Source: Clostridium gallinarum (GTDB taxonomy: Bacteria; Bacillota; Clostridia; Clostridiales; Clostridiaceae). From it: 64,000 nucleotides of DNA. Below, in pieces: positions 18,712 to 28,918 of this stretch (position 1 is its first letter; each line of letters begins with the position of its first letter). The position numbers and the translations under genes are program-made. The notes beneath the pieces were generated by a model. The model searched no databases. It had not been told where the DNA came from and worked only from the letters and a program-made list of their open reading frames with translations. The stretch spans positions 1-64,000 of the forward strand of contig NZ_JACSQZ010000009.1 in the NCBI RefSeq assembly GCF_014836325.1. The letters are read 5' to 3'.

Positions 18712-18813
18712 GTACAAACCCTCCTTATATTTTAAATGGCAACTTTATTCTGAGGGCAACTGTTTATATATTTGTATTGTAAGATAAATCTTAACAATAC
18801 AAATATTAAACTA

Positions 18814-19434
18814 TTACTTACTGTATAACTCAACGATAAGAGTTTCATTAACTGGAACGTCAATATCTTCTCTTGCTGGCTCAGCTATAACTTTTCCTGA
18901 ATAATTTTCAACATTTGCTTCTAACCATTTTGGTAAAGTTTTTGGATTTTCAATAAATGTCTTGAATTTTTCAGTTCCTCTGCTCTTTTCTGCTACTGTT
19001 ATTTCATCATTCACAGAAACTTTGTATGAAGGAATATCTACTTTCTTACCATTTACTAAGAAATGTCCATGATTAACTAATTGTCTAGCTTCAGCTCTTG
19101 AAGCACCATAACCTAATCTGTAAACAACGTTATCTAATCTCATTTCTAATAATTTAAGTAAGTTTTCACCAGTGATACCTCTCATATTATCAGCCTTTTC
19201 ATAGTAAGTTCTGAATTGGCCTTCTAATACTCCGTATATTCTTCTAGCTTTTTGTTTTTCTCTTAATTGTACGCCATAGTTAGATAATTTCTTCTTAGCT
19301 GCTCCATGTTGTCCTGGTGCATAACTTCTTCTAACAAAAGCACATTTATCTGTATAACATCTATCCCCTTTAAGGAATAATTTCATACCTTCTCTTCTAC
19401 ATAATCTACATGTAGCTCCAGTATATCTTGCCAT
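18814..19434 (-). CDS. rpsD: 30S ribosomal protein S4 (uS4)
   Basis: 206-aa primary 16S rRNA-binding protein and, in E. coli, the repressor of the alpha operon. It has a Cys cluster near the N terminus ([18 protein letters not shown]...C), so this is the zinc-binding form. The S4 domain ([20 protein letters not shown]) follows. Its position inside the alpha operon between rpsK and rpoA is the E. coli and clostridial arrangement; B. subtilis keeps rpsD elsewhere. Confidence 0.98.
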   Translation of the reverse strand: MARYTGATCRLCRREGMKLFLKGDRCYTDKCAFVRRSYAPGQHGAAKKKLSNYGVQLREKQKARRIYGVLEGQFRTYYEKADNMRGITGENLLKLLEMRLDNVVYRLGYGASRAEARQLVNHGHFLVNGKKVDIPSYKVSVNDEITVAEKSRGTEKFKTFIENPKTLPKWLEANVENYSGKVIAEPAREDIDVPVNETLIVELYSK

Positions 19435-19457
19435 TAATTACACCTCCTATATGAATA

Positions 19458-19850
19458 CTAGACTCTTCTTCTCTTTGGTGGTCTACATCCGTTGTGTGGA
19501 ATTGGAGTAACATCTTTAATTAGAGTTACTTCTAATCCAGCTGCTTGTAAAGATCTGATAGCTGCTTCTCTACCAGCTCCAGGTCCCTTTACATATACTT
19601 CTATACTTTTTAATCCATGTTCCATAGCTGCTTTAGCTGCTGTTTCAGCTGCCATTTGAGCTGCGAATGGAGTACTCTTTCTTGATCCTCTGAAGCCTAA
19701 AGCTCCTGCACTTGACCATGATAAAGCATTTCCTACTGCATCAGTTAAAGTAACTATTGAGTTATTGAAAGTTGACTTGATGTGTGCAGCACCATGCTCA
19801 ACGTTCTTTCTTTCTTTTCTTCTTCTAGTCTTTTTAACTTTTTGAGCCAT
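19458..19850 (-). CDS. rpsK: 30S ribosomal protein S11 (uS11)
   Basis: 130-aa platform protein. Recognised by [15 protein letters not shown], the [19 protein letters not shown] region and the C-terminal [18 protein letters not shown]. It lies 15 nt after rpsM and 23 nt before rpsD. Confidence 0.98.
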   Translation of the reverse strand: MAQKVKKTRRRKERKNVEHGAAHIKSTFNNSIVTLTDAVGNALSWSSAGALGFRGSRKSTPFAAQMAAETAAKAAMEHGLKSIEVYVKGPGAGREAAIRSLQAAGLEVTLIKDVTPIPHNGCRPPKRRRV

Positions 19851-19865
19851 CGAATTCCCTCCTCA

Positions 19866-20231
19866 CTACTTCTTCTTATTTGCGATAGTTTTCTTTGGAC
19901 CTTTTCTAGTTCTAGCGTTAGTCTTAGTTTTTTGTCCTCTAACTGGAAGACCTTTTCTATGTCTAATTCCTCTATAACATCCAATTTCTACTAATCTCTT
20001 GATATTTAAAGCAACTTCTCTTCTTAAGTCACCTTCAATTGTTAAAGTTTTTACATACTCTCTTATCTTTGTTACTTCTTCTTCAGTAAGATCCTTAACT
20101 CTTGTATCAGGATTAACTCCTGTTTCTGCTAAAATCTTGTGTGAAGTAGAAAGTCCTATTCCGTATATATATGTTAGACCTATCTCAACTCTTTTTTCTC
20201 TTGGTAGATCTACGCCTGAAATTCTTGCCAT
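19866..20231 (-). CDS. rpsM: 30S ribosomal protein S13 (uS13)
   Basis: 121-aa head protein that touches the P-site tRNA and forms inter-subunit bridges. The start [20 protein letters not shown] and the basic tail with RTRKGPKKT are typical. A 221-bp gap in front holds a promoter and leader; this is the position of the S4-controlled alpha leader in E. coli. Confidence 0.98.
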   Translation of the reverse strand: MARISGVDLPREKRVEIGLTYIYGIGLSTSHKILAETGVNPDTRVKDLTEEEVTKIREYVKTLTIEGDLRREVALNIKRLVEIGCYRGIRHRKGLPVRGQKTKTNARTRKGPKKTIANKKK

Positions 20232-20373
20232 TAAAACTTACACCTCCTGATATTGAAATGCATACAATTTTGATTATATGTGTGTATTTATATAATAAAA
20301 TCCTAGGTCAATAGATGCATTTTCTACTGTCAGCCGCACCTAAAATTTATATGCTTATTTGAACGCCTATATA

Positions 20374-20402
20374 ATCATATTTGACTTTAACTGAAAAGTC
20401 AA
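20374..20402 (-). promoter_or_regulatory. Internal promoter of the alpha operon, overlapping an inverted repeat
   Basis: Minus-strand TTGACT (20397-20402), 17-bp spacer, TATGAT (20374-20379). An inverted repeat of about 12 bp (20376-20388 with 20395-20406, one bulge) overlaps both hexamers. The resulting leader to rpsM would be about 135 nt and contains a short GCAT/ATGC-closed hairpin. An S4-responsive leader is possible here. Confidence 0.5.
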
Positions 20403-20452
20403 TATGATATACATAGTAAAATTATACTTTTTCTGCCTATACTTTGATTGTA

Positions 20453-20587
<135 letters not shown>

Positions 20588-20606
20588 TTAGTGGTTTTAC
20601 CACTTT

Positions 20607-20825
20607 TTATTTTGCTCTCCATGTAATTCTACCTCTTGTTAGATCATATGGAGAAAGTTCTATTGTAACCTTATCTCCTGGTAGAATTCTTATGAAGTTC
20701 ATTCTTAATTTTCCTGAAATATGTGCTAGAATCTTGTGACCACTCTCTAGTTCAACTTGGAACATAGCATTTGGTAAAGCTTCTAGTACAGTACCTTGCA
20801 TTTCTATTACATCATCTTTTGACAT
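20607..20825 (-). CDS. infA: Translation initiation factor IF-1
   Basis: 72-aa single OB-fold protein that blocks the ribosomal A site during initiation. The start [20 protein letters not shown] and the motif [19 protein letters not shown] are diagnostic. AAGGAGG lies about 12 nt upstream, longer than usual; in-frame ATG 20849 is itself part of that site and is rejected. It begins 7 nt after the KOW-protein gene. Confidence 0.97.
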   Translation of the reverse strand: MSKDDVIEMQGTVLEALPNAMFQVELESGHKILAHISGKLRMNFIRILPGDKVTIELSPYDLTRGRITWRAK

Positions 20826-20832
20826 AAGGTAA

Positions 20833-21114
20833 TCAACCCTCCTTAACAATGCCTTTAAGTTTTAGAAATCTTTTTATTTTTAAATCAGTACCTCTATCTT
20901 TTGACATGATAGATTCTTTAATCTCATCATCTACATCATCTAAAACATTTATATGCTTTAAATTCTTCTGTTTAGGCATCTGAACTGTTTTAGTGCTCCC
21001 ATTACTAAGAATTACATAACCATCACTTAAATGCCCTATTACAACATATAAATGATTTTTATCTCTTCCTTTTTTTGAAAGAACCACTTTCCCAATTAAG
21101 TCATTGTCTTGCAA
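20833..21114 (-). CDS. KOW-domain RNA-binding protein (L14e/L6e/L27e-like)
   Basis: Small protein with a KOW motif ([23 protein letters not shown]), as in eukaryotic/archaeal L14e-type ribosomal proteins. It is common in clostridia between map and infA but absent from E. coli. The function is unproven; ribosome or RNA binding is inferred from the fold and position. The start is uncertain: a TTG at 21114 (93 aa) has GAGGTG 6 nt upstream and fits the family's length. An ATG at 21144 and a GTG at 21159 are in frame but poorly spaced from GGTGG. Confidence 0.85.
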   Translation of the reverse strand: MQDNDLIGKVVLSKKGRDKNHLYVVIGHLSDGYVILSNGSTKTVQMPKQKNLKHINVLDDVDDEIKESIMSKDRGTDLKIKRFLKLKGIVKEG

Positions 21115-21195
21115 ACTTTTCACCTCAATGATTACCTTAGCCATAAATCTACAAGCCACCTTTTGGTATCATGCGAATTTATAACTAAGCAACAC

Positions 21196-21945
21196 TTATT
21201 TAATCAGTGTTAATATTTCGGGTCCATCTGGTAAAATTACAATTGTGTTTTCGTAGTGTGCAGATAGACTTCCATCACTAGTTACTACAGTCCAGTTATC
21301 TTTTAATGTTTTAACTTTATAGCTGCCTACATTAACCATAGGTTCAATGGCTAAAGCCATTCCCTCTACCAATTTGGGTCCTCTTCCAGGTTGCCCATAA
21401 TTCGGTACTTCTGGATCTTCGTGTACAACTCTACCTATACCGTGTCCTACGAAATCTCTTACTACAGAAAAGCCTGAAGCTTCAACGTAGCTTTGTATTC
21501 CATGTGATATATCAGTAAGTCTGTTTCCAACCTTAGCATATTCAATACCCTTAAAGAAACTTTCCTTAGTTACATTAATTAACTGTTTAGCTTCATCAGT
21601 TATATTTCCTACACCAAAGGTTCTTGCAGCATCTCCGTGAAATCCATTCATATGTACTCCACAGTCCACACTAATTATATCGCCATCTTTTAATACATAA
21701 CCTCCTGGGATCCCATGAACTACTTGCTCGTTAACAGATATACATAGTGAAGCTGGAAAACCATATAGCCCTTTAAATGAAGGCTTTGCTCCATGCTTAG
21801 TTATAAATTCTTCTGCTATCCTGTCTAATTCAGCAGTAGTTATTCCTGGTCTTACTTTTTCTTCAACTAGTAGTAATGTTTCTGCTACTATTTTACCTGC
21901 TGATCTCATTCGGGCTATTTCCTTGTTGTTTTTAATGATTATCAT
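21196..21945 (-). CDS. map: Type I methionine aminopeptidase
   Basis: Removes the initiator methionine from new proteins. 249 aa without an N-terminal extension. The five metal ligands are recognisable: two Asp in SVDCGVHMNGFHGDAARTF, His in FVGHGIGR, Glu in AIEPMV and Glu in HYENTIV. Its start shares one base with the adk stop, so translation is coupled. The adk-map-infA order is conserved in Firmicutes. Confidence 0.96.
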   Translation of the reverse strand: MIIIKNNKEIARMRSAGKIVAETLLLVEEKVRPGITTAELDRIAEEFITKHGAKPSFKGLYGFPASLCISVNEQVVHGIPGGYVLKDGDIISVDCGVHMNGFHGDAARTFGVGNITDEAKQLINVTKESFFKGIEYAKVGNRLTDISHGIQSYVEASGFSVVRDFVGHGIGRVVHEDPEVPNYGQPGRGPKLVEGMALAIEPMVNVGSYKVKTLKDNWTVVTSDGSLSAHYENTIVILPDGPEILTLIK

Positions 21946-22595
21946 TATTTCAACGCTCCCAAGATATTACAGATACCTTCGAATACTTCATTAATAGCTT
22001 TTGTTCCATCTACAATTGAAAGTAAGTTTCTTTCCTTATAAAAATCAATCAGTGGTTGTGTTTGTCTCTCATACACATCAAGTCTTTCAGATACAGTTTC
22101 TTCTGTATCATCTTTTCTTTGGATTATATCACTTCCACAAACATCGCATTTTCCTGCTGTTGTTGGTGGGTTAAATTTTATATGATAGCTAGCTCCACAT
22201 GATGGACATACTCTTCTACCTGTCATTCTTTCCAAAATGAATTCAGTTGGTACTTCAATTAATAGAGCAGTGTCAAGAGATTCATTTCTTTCTTTAAGAA
22301 AATCTTGAAGAGCTTCTGCTTGATTAACAGTCCTCGGAAAACCATCTAATAAATATCCATTTTTACAGTCATCTTCTTGTAACCTATCTTTTACCATATT
22401 AATAGTAACTTCATCTGGTACTAACTGTCCTTTATCGATGTGCTTCTTAGCTTCTATTCCTAAAGGAGTATTTTCTGAAATATTCTTTCTAAATATATCT
22501 CCTGTTGAAATATGTGGTATCGAGTATCTATTACTAATTGATTTTGCCTGTGTTCCCTTACCTGCTCCAGGAGGACCTAATAATACTATCTTCAC
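21945..22595 (-). CDS. adk: Adenylate kinase, zinc-lid type
   Basis: Interconverts ATP+AMP and 2 ADP. P-loop [10 protein letters not shown], then DGFPRT. The LID domain carries two CxxC pairs (CPSCGASYH and CDVCGSD) that bind zinc, typical of Gram-positives. I take the GTG at 22595 as the start (216 aa), giving the canonical [14 protein letters not shown] with GGAG 9 nt upstream. An ATG at 22610 would add five atypical residues. Confidence 0.95.
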   Translation of the reverse strand: MKIVLLGPPGAGKGTQAKSISNRYSIPHISTGDIFRKNISENTPLGIEAKKHIDKGQLVPDEVTINMVKDRLQEDDCKNGYLLDGFPRTVNQAEALQDFLKERNESLDTALLIEVPTEFILERMTGRRVCPSCGASYHIKFNPPTTAGKCDVCGSDIIQRKDDTEETVSERLDVYERQTQPLIDFYKERNLLSIVDGTKAINEVFEGICNILGALK

Positions 22596-22617
22596 GGGCA
22601 TCATCTCCATTATTAAT

Positions 22618-23892
22618 CTATTTTAAGAATCCTTGATAATGTCTCATTACTAATTGTGAATCTAATTGTCTTGAAAAATCAAGTCCAACTCCAACCATAA
22701 TTAATAATGATGTTCCACCAAATTGAATTCCTTGTAACTGTGTATTTGAAATTAATATTGGTAGTATTGCTAGTAAAGCAGCAAATACTCCTCCAATTAA
22801 AGATACTTTTGTAAGTACCTTTTCAAAATATTTTTCTGTTGCTTCTCCTGGTCTTACTCCCGGCACAAATCCAGCTGATTTATGTAGATTTTCTGACATT
22901 TCATCTGGCTTAAATGTGATTTGTGTATAGAACCAAGTAAAGAATATAGTTAATATTGCATAAACTACTGGATACATCCATGTTGATTCATTAAATATAC
23001 TATACGGATTACTTGTTATCCATATTGCCCAGTCATAATTTGGGAAGAATTCTGCAATTGTCTTTGGAAACATCATAACTGACATAGCAAATATTATTGC
23101 TATAACAGCTGATCCTATAATACTTAAAGGAATATGAGTACTTTGACCTCTCATAACCTTTCCTCCAATAGCCTTACCAGCATATTGAACAGGTATTCTT
23201 CTCTCTGCTAATGAGAAAAATATTACTATTCCTAATAATATAATTGCAGCAGCAACAAATAATAAAATTTCTATTATAGAAATTTCACCTTTATCCTTTA
23301 ATGTAAATAATGACATTAAAGTTATAGGTAACTGAGATACTATATTTATAAATATCAATATCGATATCCCATTTCCAAATCCTTTAGCTGTAATCTGATC
23401 TCCTAACCACATACAGAAAGTTGAACCTGCTACTAAAGCTATTAATACAACAATAATTTCTGTCCATGGCATTACACCTGTTGCTCCTTTAGCTGCAACC
23501 ATACTATAAGTTCCAAAAGCAAGAATGAATCCTATAACAATAGATAATATTCTCGTTATCTTTTGAATTTTCTTCCTTCCATCTTCACCTTCTTTTGAAA
23601 GTTGCTCTAATGAAGGAATTGCTATAGTTAATAATTGAACTATAATAGAAGCATTAATATATGGTGTTACACTTAAAGCAAATATACTAAACTGTCTAAA
23701 TGCTCCTCCTGATATAAGATCATAGAAACCAAAAATAGTTCCACTAGTTGCTAAATTCTTTAAAACATCTGTGCTAATTCCAGGAACAGGAATATGTGTT
23801 CCTATCCTGAAAATTGCAACTAAAAATATAGTCCATAAAAATCTCTTTTTTAATTCGGGAACCTTCCAGGCATTACGTAGGGTTGATAGCAT
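22618..23892 (-). CDS. secY: Protein translocase channel subunit SecY
   Basis: Ten-helix pore of the Sec translocon, working with SecE (encoded here at 49071-49304). 424 aa with the SecY signatures [12 protein letters not shown] near TM1, [15 protein letters not shown], and the cytoplasmic loop [13 protein letters not shown]. It lies 1 nt after rplO and 22 nt before adk, the standard spc-operon order. Confidence 0.98.
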   Translation of the reverse strand: MLSTLRNAWKVPELKKRFLWTIFLVAIFRIGTHIPVPGISTDVLKNLATSGTIFGFYDLISGGAFRQFSIFALSVTPYINASIIVQLLTIAIPSLEQLSKEGEDGRKKIQKITRILSIVIGFILAFGTYSMVAAKGATGVMPWTEIIVVLIALVAGSTFCMWLGDQITAKGFGNGISILIFINIVSQLPITLMSLFTLKDKGEISIIEILLFVAAAIILLGIVIFFSLAERRIPVQYAGKAIGGKVMRGQSTHIPLSIIGSAVIAIIFAMSVMMFPKTIAEFFPNYDWAIWITSNPYSIFNESTWMYPVVYAILTIFFTWFYTQITFKPDEMSENLHKSAGFVPGVRPGEATEKYFEKVLTKVSLIGGVFAALLAILPILISNTQLQGIQFGGTSLLIMVGVGLDFSRQLDSQLVMRHYQGFLK

Positions 23893-23893
23893 A

Positions 23894-24334
23894 CTAAATC
23901 ACCTCAACTTTTCCTCCAGCTGCTTCTATCTTTTCAGCCGCTGATTTTGAGAACTTACATCCTTTAACAGTTAGGCTCTTCTCTAATGTTCCGTTTCCTA
24001 AAATCTTAACGCCATCTTTTACTTTACTTATAACTCTTCTTTCAAGTAAAACTTCTGGTGTTATTTCAGTTCCATTTTCAAATATATTTAATCTATCAAC
24101 GTTAATGCTAACGTATTGTTTAGCAAATATGTTTGTGAATCCTCTCTTAGGAAGTCTTCTATATAATGGCATTTGACCACCTTCAAAACCTGGTCTTACT
24201 CCGCCACCTGATCTAGCCTTTTGGCCTTTTTCACCTTTTCCAGCATTTCTACCTAAACCTGAACCAGTACCTCTACCAACTCTTTTAGGAGCTTTTCTAC
24301 TTCCAACTGCTGGTTTTAATTCATGAAGTTTCAT
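23894..24334 (-). CDS. rplO: 50S ribosomal protein L15 (uL15)
   Basis: 146-aa late-assembly protein. N-terminal basic glycine-rich extension ([20 protein letters not shown]) and [17 protein letters not shown] are diagnostic. It lies 21 nt after rpmD and 1 nt before secY, so it is tightly coupled to the translocon gene. Confidence 0.98.
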   Translation of the reverse strand: MKLHELKPAVGSRKAPKRVGRGTGSGLGRNAGKGEKGQKARSGGGVRPGFEGGQMPLYRRLPKRGFTNIFAKQYVSINVDRLNIFENGTEITPEVLLERRVISKVKDGVKILGNGTLEKSLTVKGCKFSKSAAEKIEAAGGKVEVI

Positions 24335-24355
24335 TACTCAATGCACCTCCTCTTA

Positions 24356-24535
24356 TTAAACTTCTTCTACTTTTAGTAGATAGTCAACTTTGTTAATCAT
24401 TCCTCTGATTTGAGGAGTTTCTTCATGTTCTACTGTCTTACCAATCTTTTTTAGTCCAAGGGCATGTGCAGTAGCAATGTGGTCTTTTTTTCTTCCAATT
24501 AAACTCTTAACTAGAGTAACTTTAATCTTTGCCAT
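24356..24535 (-). CDS. rpmD: 50S ribosomal protein L30 (uL30)
   Basis: 59-aa protein read directly from the sequence, starting [19 protein letters not shown] and ending DYLLKVEEV. It has the L30 core motif [22 protein letters not shown] lies 8 nt before the ATG. Standard place between rpsE and rplO. Confidence 0.97.
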   Translation of the reverse strand: MAKIKVTLVKSLIGRKKDHIATAHALGLKKIGKTVEHEETPQIRGMINKVDYLLKVEEV

Positions 24536-24546
24536 TGCTTTCCCTC

Positions 24547-25044
24547 CTAACCTAAAATTTCTTCAACAGTTTTGCCTCTTAATTTAGCTATATCTTCAGC
24601 TGTTCTTAAGTTTGCTAAACCGTTAATTGTAGCATTTACCATGTTTTTAGGATTGTTTGAACCTAATGACTTAGCTCTAACATCCTTTAATCCTGCTAAT
24701 TCTAATACAGATCTTGCTGGACCTCCAGCGATAACTCCTGTACCTTCTTTAGCTGGCATTATAAGAACTTTACCAGTTCCAAATTTTCCATATATTTCGT
24801 GAGGAACAGTAGTTCCAACTATCGCAACACTTACTAAGTGTTTCTTAGCGTCTTCTATTCCTTTTTTAATTGCTTCTGGGATTTCTATTGACTTACCCAT
24901 TCCAACGCCTACGTGTCCGTTTTCGTCACCTACAACTACTAAAGCGCTGAATCTGAAGTTTCTACCACCCTTAACAACCTTAGTTACTCTGTTTATGTTA
25001 ACAACCTTTTCCTTAAGGTCTAGTGTGCTAGGATCGATTCTCAT
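24547..25044 (-). CDS. rpsE: 30S ribosomal protein S5 (uS5)
   Basis: 165-aa protein at the mRNA entry channel. N-terminal dsRNA-binding fold ([24 protein letters not shown]) and C-terminal [21 protein letters not shown] are typical. The VVKGGR loop, where spectinomycin-resistance changes occur in other bacteria, looks intact. It is 11 nt before rpmD. Confidence 0.98.
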   Translation of the reverse strand: MRIDPSTLDLKEKVVNINRVTKVVKGGRNFRFSALVVVGDENGHVGVGMGKSIEIPEAIKKGIEDAKKHLVSVAIVGTTVPHEIYGKFGTGKVLIMPAKEGTGVIAGGPARSVLELAGLKDVRAKSLGSNNPKNMVNATINGLANLRTAEDIAKLRGKTVEEILG

Positions 25045-25063
25045 GTATTTCCCTCCTTGTTTA

Positions 25064-25426
25064 TTAGAATTTTAAGCCTGCTTCTCTTGCTGCTTCAGCT
25101 AAAGTTTGAACTCTTCCGTGATATACGTATCCACCTCTATCGAATACAACTTCTGAAATTCCTTTTTCTAAAGCTTTTTTAGCTATTAATTCACCAACTA
25201 ATTTAGCTGCTTCTTTATTTCCGCCTACTTTAACATCTACTGCTTTATCTAAGCTTGAAGCTGAAACTAATGTTACTGCATTAACATCATCTATAATTTG
25301 AGCATATATATTCTTTTCACTTCTATATACTGAAAGTCTTGGTCTTTCAGGAGTACCAGAAATTTTCTTACGTACTCTTAGGTGACGTCTTTCTCTACTA
25401 GCTTTTCTGTCTACCTTCTTAAACAT
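25064..25426 (-). CDS. rplR: 50S ribosomal protein L18 (uL18)
   Basis: 120-aa 5S rRNA-binding protein of the central protuberance. Basic N terminus, then [24 protein letters not shown] and the C-terminal [24 protein letters not shown]. Normal length. It lies between rplF and rpsE with 19-20 nt spacers. Confidence 0.98.
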   Translation of the reverse strand: MFKKVDRKASRERRHLRVRKKISGTPERPRLSVYRSEKNIYAQIIDDVNAVTLVSASSLDKAVDVKVGGNKEAAKLVGELIAKKALEKGISEVVFDRGGYVYHGRVQTLAEAAREAGLKF

Positions 25427-25446
25427 AAAGGTTTCACTCCTTTCTA

Positions 25447-25989
25447 TTATTTCTTACCAGTCTTACCTTCTTTACGTCTGATTACTTCGTTATCGTACTT
25501 AATTCCTTTACCCTTGTATGGTTCAGGTTTTCTCCATGATCTGATATCAGCCGCTGCAGCTCCAACTTTTTCCTTGTCTATTCCTTTAACAACTACTTTT
25601 GTTGCAGCTGGAGTTTCGAAAGTAATACCGTCCATAGGTTCTATTTCAACTGGATGTGAATATCCTAAGTTCATTACAAGTTTCTTTCCTTGTAATTGAG
25701 CTCTGTAACCAACACCGATTAATTCTAAATTCTTTTCGAATCCTTTTTCTACTCCGATTATCATGTTGTTGATTAATGCTCTAGTTAATCCGTGAAGAGC
25801 TCTGTGCTCTTTTTGATCACTAGGTCTAGTAACAACAACTTGGTTATTTTCAACTGCTATATTCATGTCTTTGTCCATAGCTTTAACAAGTTCGCCCTTT
25901 GGACCCTTAACTGAAACAACGTTATCTGCTGAAACAGCTACAGTTACGCCTGCAGGTATAGTTATAGGTAATCTACCTACTCTTGACAT
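25447..25989 (-). CDS. rplF: 50S ribosomal protein L6 (uL6)
   Basis: 180-aa protein near the factor-binding site, with two repeated L6 folds. Diagnostic C-terminal motif [17 protein letters not shown]. Normal length. It lies 62 nt after rpsH. Confidence 0.98.
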   Translation of the reverse strand: MSRVGRLPITIPAGVTVAVSADNVVSVKGPKGELVKAMDKDMNIAVENNQVVVTRPSDQKEHRALHGLTRALINNMIIGVEKGFEKNLELIGVGYRAQLQGKKLVMNLGYSHPVEIEPMDGITFETPAATKVVVKGIDKEKVGAAAADIRSWRKPEPYKGKGIKYDNEVIRRKEGKTGKK

Positions 25990-26051
25990 AATCGCACCTC
26001 CTGTTTTACTTGTTCTTATATATGTTAATCTAGTTACTTTCTAATTTGTAA

Positions 26052-26450
26052 TTACCAAACGTAGCAAAGTACTTCTCCGCCTAATCCAGCTTTTCTTGCT
26101 TCTCTATCAACTAATAATCCAGTTGATGTTGAGATTATAGCAATACCAAGTCCGCTTAGTACCTTTGGAATTTCATCTTTCTTGCAGTAAACTCTAAGTC
26201 CTGGTTTAGAGATTCTCTTTATACCAGTTATAACTCTTTCTTTATCTGCACCATACTTAAGAGATATTCTTAACATTGGAACAACACCATCGTTATATTC
26301 CTCTAATTCTTTTATATATCCCTCTTGTAATAATATATTTGCAATAGCCTTCTTCACGTTTGATGAAGGAACTTCTACTACTTCATGTTTAACAGCATTT
26401 GCGTTTCTTATACGAGTTAGCAAATCTGCGATAGGATCTGTCATAACCAT
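26052..26450 (-). CDS. rpsH: 30S ribosomal protein S8 (uS8)
   Basis: 132-aa primary 16S rRNA binder and, in E. coli, the repressor of the spc operon. Start [20 protein letters not shown] (preceded here by Met-Val) and the C-terminal [22 protein letters not shown]-like region are typical. AAAGGAGG lies 8 nt before the first ATG, which I therefore keep. Confidence 0.98.
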   Translation of the reverse strand: MVMTDPIADLLTRIRNANAVKHEVVEVPSSNVKKAIANILLQEGYIKELEEYNDGVVPMLRISLKYGADKERVITGIKRISKPGLRVYCKKDEIPKVLSGLGIAIISTSTGLLVDREARKAGLGGEVLCYVW

Positions 26451-26481
26451 TTAATGTGCCTCCTTTCACTATATCAGTTTT

Positions 26482-26667
26482 TTACCAACTTGCTTTCTTA
26501 CAACCAGGGATTTGGCCCTTGTAAGCAAGTTCTCTAAAACATATACGGCATATACCAAACTTCTTTAATACTGAATGTGGTCTTCCACATATTCTGCATC
26601 TTGTATAAGCTCTTGTTTTATATTTTGGTTCTTTTTTCCATTTTTCTATAATAGCTTTACGTGCCAC
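26482..26667 (-). CDS. rpsZ: 30S ribosomal protein S14, zinc type (uS14)
   Basis: 61-aa short S14 with zinc ligands in [20 protein letters not shown], the 'C+' type-Z form. This form depends on zinc. Some genomes carry a zinc-free spare, but none is in this window. It lies between rplE and rpsH. Confidence 0.97.
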   Translation of the reverse strand: MARKAIIEKWKKEPKYKTRAYTRCRICGRPHSVLKKFGICRICFRELAYKGQIPGCKKASW

Positions 26668-26682
26668 GGTTTCCCCTCCTTA

Positions 26683-27225
26683 TTATTGAGCGAATGGCAT
26701 TCCAAGGAATCTTAGTAATTCTCTTGCTTCTTCGTCAGTGTTAGCTGTTGTTACGAAGATGATATCCATTCCTCTCACCTTGTCTATTTTATCATACTCG
26801 ATTTCTGGGAATATTAATTGCTCTTTAACTCCTAATGAGTAGTTTCCTCTACCATCAAAAGCTTTGCTTGAAACTCCTCTGAAGTCTCTAACTCTTGGAA
26901 GAGCAATTGTCATTAACTTATCAGCAAATTCGTACATCTTTGCTTTTCTTAATGTAACCTTACATCCTAAAGCCATATTTTCTCTAATCTTAAAGTTAGC
27001 AACTGATTTCTTAGCTCTTGTTAAGATTGGCTTTTGACCTGCAATTATGCTTAAATCATTAACTGCTGCTTCTAATATTTTTTGATTATCCTTAGCTTCT
27101 CCAACACCCATGTTGATAACTATCTTTTCAAGCTTTGGAACTTCCATTATATTTTTATATCCGAACTTTTCAATCATAGCTGGAATTACTTCTTTTTGAT
27201 ATTTTTCTTGAAGTCTTGTTGTCAT
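26683..27225 (-). CDS. rplE: 50S ribosomal protein L5 (uL5)
   Basis: 180-aa 5S rRNA-binding protein of the central protuberance that contacts P-site tRNA. Typical segments are [30 protein letters not shown] and [17 protein letters not shown]. Normal length. It is 23 nt after rplX. Confidence 0.98.
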   Translation of the reverse strand: MTTRLQEKYQKEVIPAMIEKFGYKNIMEVPKLEKIVINMGVGEAKDNQKILEAAVNDLSIIAGQKPILTRAKKSVANFKIRENMALGCKVTLRKAKMYEFADKLMTIALPRVRDFRGVSSKAFDGRGNYSLGVKEQLIFPEIEYDKIDKVRGMDIIFVTTANTDEEARELLRFLGMPFAQ

Positions 27226-27248
27226 AATTTAGTACCTCCTTTCAGATT

Positions 27249-27563
27249 TTAGAATGTTTCTCCGCACTTCTTACAAACTCTAACTTTAGTACCATCTTCT
27301 AATATTTTGTTACTAATTCTTGTAGCATTTTTGCACTTTGTGCAGTATAACATAACTTTTGAGCTGTATATAGCTCCTTCTCTTTCAACTATTCCGCCTT
27401 GCATATTAGTTCTGCTTGGCTTTTGGTGCTTTTTAACTATATTAACTCCTTGAACAATAACTTTACCTGTCTTAGGATATACTTTTAAAACTTCACCAGT
27501 TTTTCCTTTATCTTTACCAGAAACAACTACAACTGTGTCGTTTTTTCTAACATGTACCTTCAA
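27249..27563 (-). CDS. rplX: 50S ribosomal protein L24 (uL24)
   Basis: Assembly-initiator protein with a KOW motif (VRKNDTVVVVSGKDKGKTGEV) and a C-terminal zinc-ribbon-like CTKCKNATRI...CKKCGE. I place the start at the TTG at 27563 (104 aa), giving the family N terminus M-KVHVRKND with AGGAGG 8 nt upstream. The in-frame ATG at 27581 lies inside the ribosome site. Confidence 0.96.
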   Translation of the reverse strand: MKVHVRKNDTVVVVSGKDKGKTGEVLKVYPKTGKVIVQGVNIVKKHQKPSRTNMQGGIVEREGAIYSSKVMLYCTKCKNATRISNKILEDGTKVRVCKKCGETF

Positions 27564-27580
27564 ATAAGACACCTCCTCCA

Positions 27581-27949
27581 TTATAGAACTTCAGGTGCTA
27601 ATGATAAAATCTTGTTAAATTCGTTATCTCTTAGCTCCCTAGCAACTGGTCCGAAGATACGAGTTCCTCTTGGTTGCTTATCATCCTTTATAATAACAGC
27701 TGCATTTTCATCAAATTTAATATATGAACCATCAGCTCTTCTTAATCCTCTTACTGATCTAACTATAACAGCCTTTACAACGTCTCCCTTTTTAACAACT
27801 CCGCCTGGTGTTGCACTTTTAACGCTAGCAACTATTACATCTCCAATGTTACCGAACTTTCTCTTAGATCCGCCTAAAACTCTTATGCACATGATTTCCT
27901 TTGCACCTGAGTTATCTGCTACTTTTAGTAAGGTTTGTTGTTGTATCAT
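27581..27949 (-). CDS. rplN: 50S ribosomal protein L14 (uL14)
   Basis: 122-aa inter-subunit bridge protein. Diagnostic start [20 protein letters not shown] and motif [16 protein letters not shown]. Normal length. It lies between rpsQ and rplX. Confidence 0.98.
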   Translation of the reverse strand: MIQQQTLLKVADNSGAKEIMCIRVLGGSKRKFGNIGDVIVASVKSATPGGVVKKGDVVKAVIVRSVRGLRRADGSYIKFDENAAVIIKDDKQPRGTRIFGPVARELRDNEFNKILSLAPEVL

Positions 27950-27977
27950 TGAATTACCCTCCTTTCAGACTTAAAGC

Positions 27978-28232
27978 CTATTTAGCTTTTTCAACTATTT
28001 CAACAAGTCTCCATCTCTTATCTTTAGATAATGGTCTAGTTTCCATAATTAAAACTCTATCATTAATTTTAGCTTCATTGTTTTCATCATGAGCCTTAAA
28101 CTTAGTTGTTCTATTAACTGTCTTACCATATAATGGGTGTCTAACCTTAGTTTCAACAGCAACAACTATTGTTTTATCCATTTTATCTGAAACAACTCTA
28201 CCTATTCTTTTCTTTCTTAGTCCTCTTTCCAT
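27978..28232 (-). CDS. rpsQ: 30S ribosomal protein S17 (uS17)
   Basis: 84-aa OB-fold primary 16S rRNA binder. Motifs [17 protein letters not shown] and [21 protein letters not shown] are diagnostic. It is 22 nt after rpmC. Confidence 0.98.
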   Translation of the reverse strand: MERGLRKKRIGRVVSDKMDKTIVVAVETKVRHPLYGKTVNRTTKFKAHDENNEAKINDRVLIMETRPLSKDKRWRLVEIVEKAK

Positions 28233-28254
28233 TAAGAGTTACCTCCTTTCAGAT

Positions 28255-28467
28255 TTACTGCTCGAAAGCCCTGATCTCTTCTTCTCTAATGATGGTTTTG
28301 ATTTGGGCTATAGATTTTTTTACTTCTCTTATTCTCATAGGATTTTCTAATTGACCTGTAGCTAATTGGAATCTTAAGTTGAATAATTCAGCTTTAAGGT
28401 CATTTAATTTAACCTTTAAATCTTGAGGATTATTTGCTCTTAATTCTTTTAATTCTCTAGCCTTCAT
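28255..28467 (-). CDS. rpmC: 50S ribosomal protein L29 (uL29)
   Basis: 70-aa two-helix protein near the peptide exit tunnel, part of the docking site for trigger factor and SRP. Typical [20 protein letters not shown] motif. Its start overlaps the rplP stop by one base. Confidence 0.97.
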   Translation of the reverse strand: MKARELKELRANNPQDLKVKLNDLKAELFNLRFQLATGQLENPMRIREVKKSIAQIKTIIREEEIRAFEQ

Positions 28468-28901
28468 TATTCTTCACCACCCATTTCCTCAAAATCTCTT
28501 CTTGTAACGAACTTACACTTTACAGGAAGTTTGTGTGATGCAAGTCTCATTGCTTCTCTTGCAACTTCTTCATTAACTCCTGATAATTCAAATAAAACTC
28601 TACCAGGTTTAACTACTGCTACCCAGTATTCTGGTGAACCCTTACCTGAACCCATTCTTGTTTCAGCTGGCTTTTCAGTTACTGGCTTATCTGGGAAAAT
28701 CTTTATCCAAAGTTTTCCTCCTCTTCTTATATATCTGTTTATAGCAATTCTGGCAGATTCAATTTGATTACTAGTTATCCAACCACATGTTGTAGCTTGA
28801 ATACCAAAATCTCCGTATGCAAGGAAATTCCCTCTTGTAGCTTTTCCTTTCATTCTACCACGTTGTACCTTACGATGCTTAACTCTTTTAGGCATTAACA
28901 T
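28467..28901 (-). CDS. rplP: 50S ribosomal protein L16 (uL16)
   Basis: 144-aa protein that organises the A-site tRNA elbow region. Start [19 protein letters not shown] preceded by Met-Leu. AAAGGAGG is 8 nt before the first ATG, so I keep the extra two residues. Motif [19 protein letters not shown] is diagnostic. Confidence 0.98.
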   Translation of the reverse strand: MLMPKRVKHRKVQRGRMKGKATRGNFLAYGDFGIQATTCGWITSNQIESARIAINRYIRRGGKLWIKIFPDKPVTEKPAETRMGSGKGSPEYWVAVVKPGRVLFELSGVNEEVAREAMRLASHKLPVKCKFVTRRDFEEMGGEE

Positions 28902-28918
28902 GACTAATTCCTCCTTTC

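Noticed and set aside
19754-19984. 76-aa minus-strand frame spanning the rpsM-rpsK junction
   Set aside because: It is an out-of-frame reading of two conserved ribosomal genes and has no ribosome site.
27552-27974. 140-aa plus-strand frame opposite rplN
   Set aside because: It is the antisense of a conserved ribosomal gene, has no ribosome site or recognisable motif, and its composition follows from the sense codons. The same holds for the other antisense frames over ribosomal and rpo genes.
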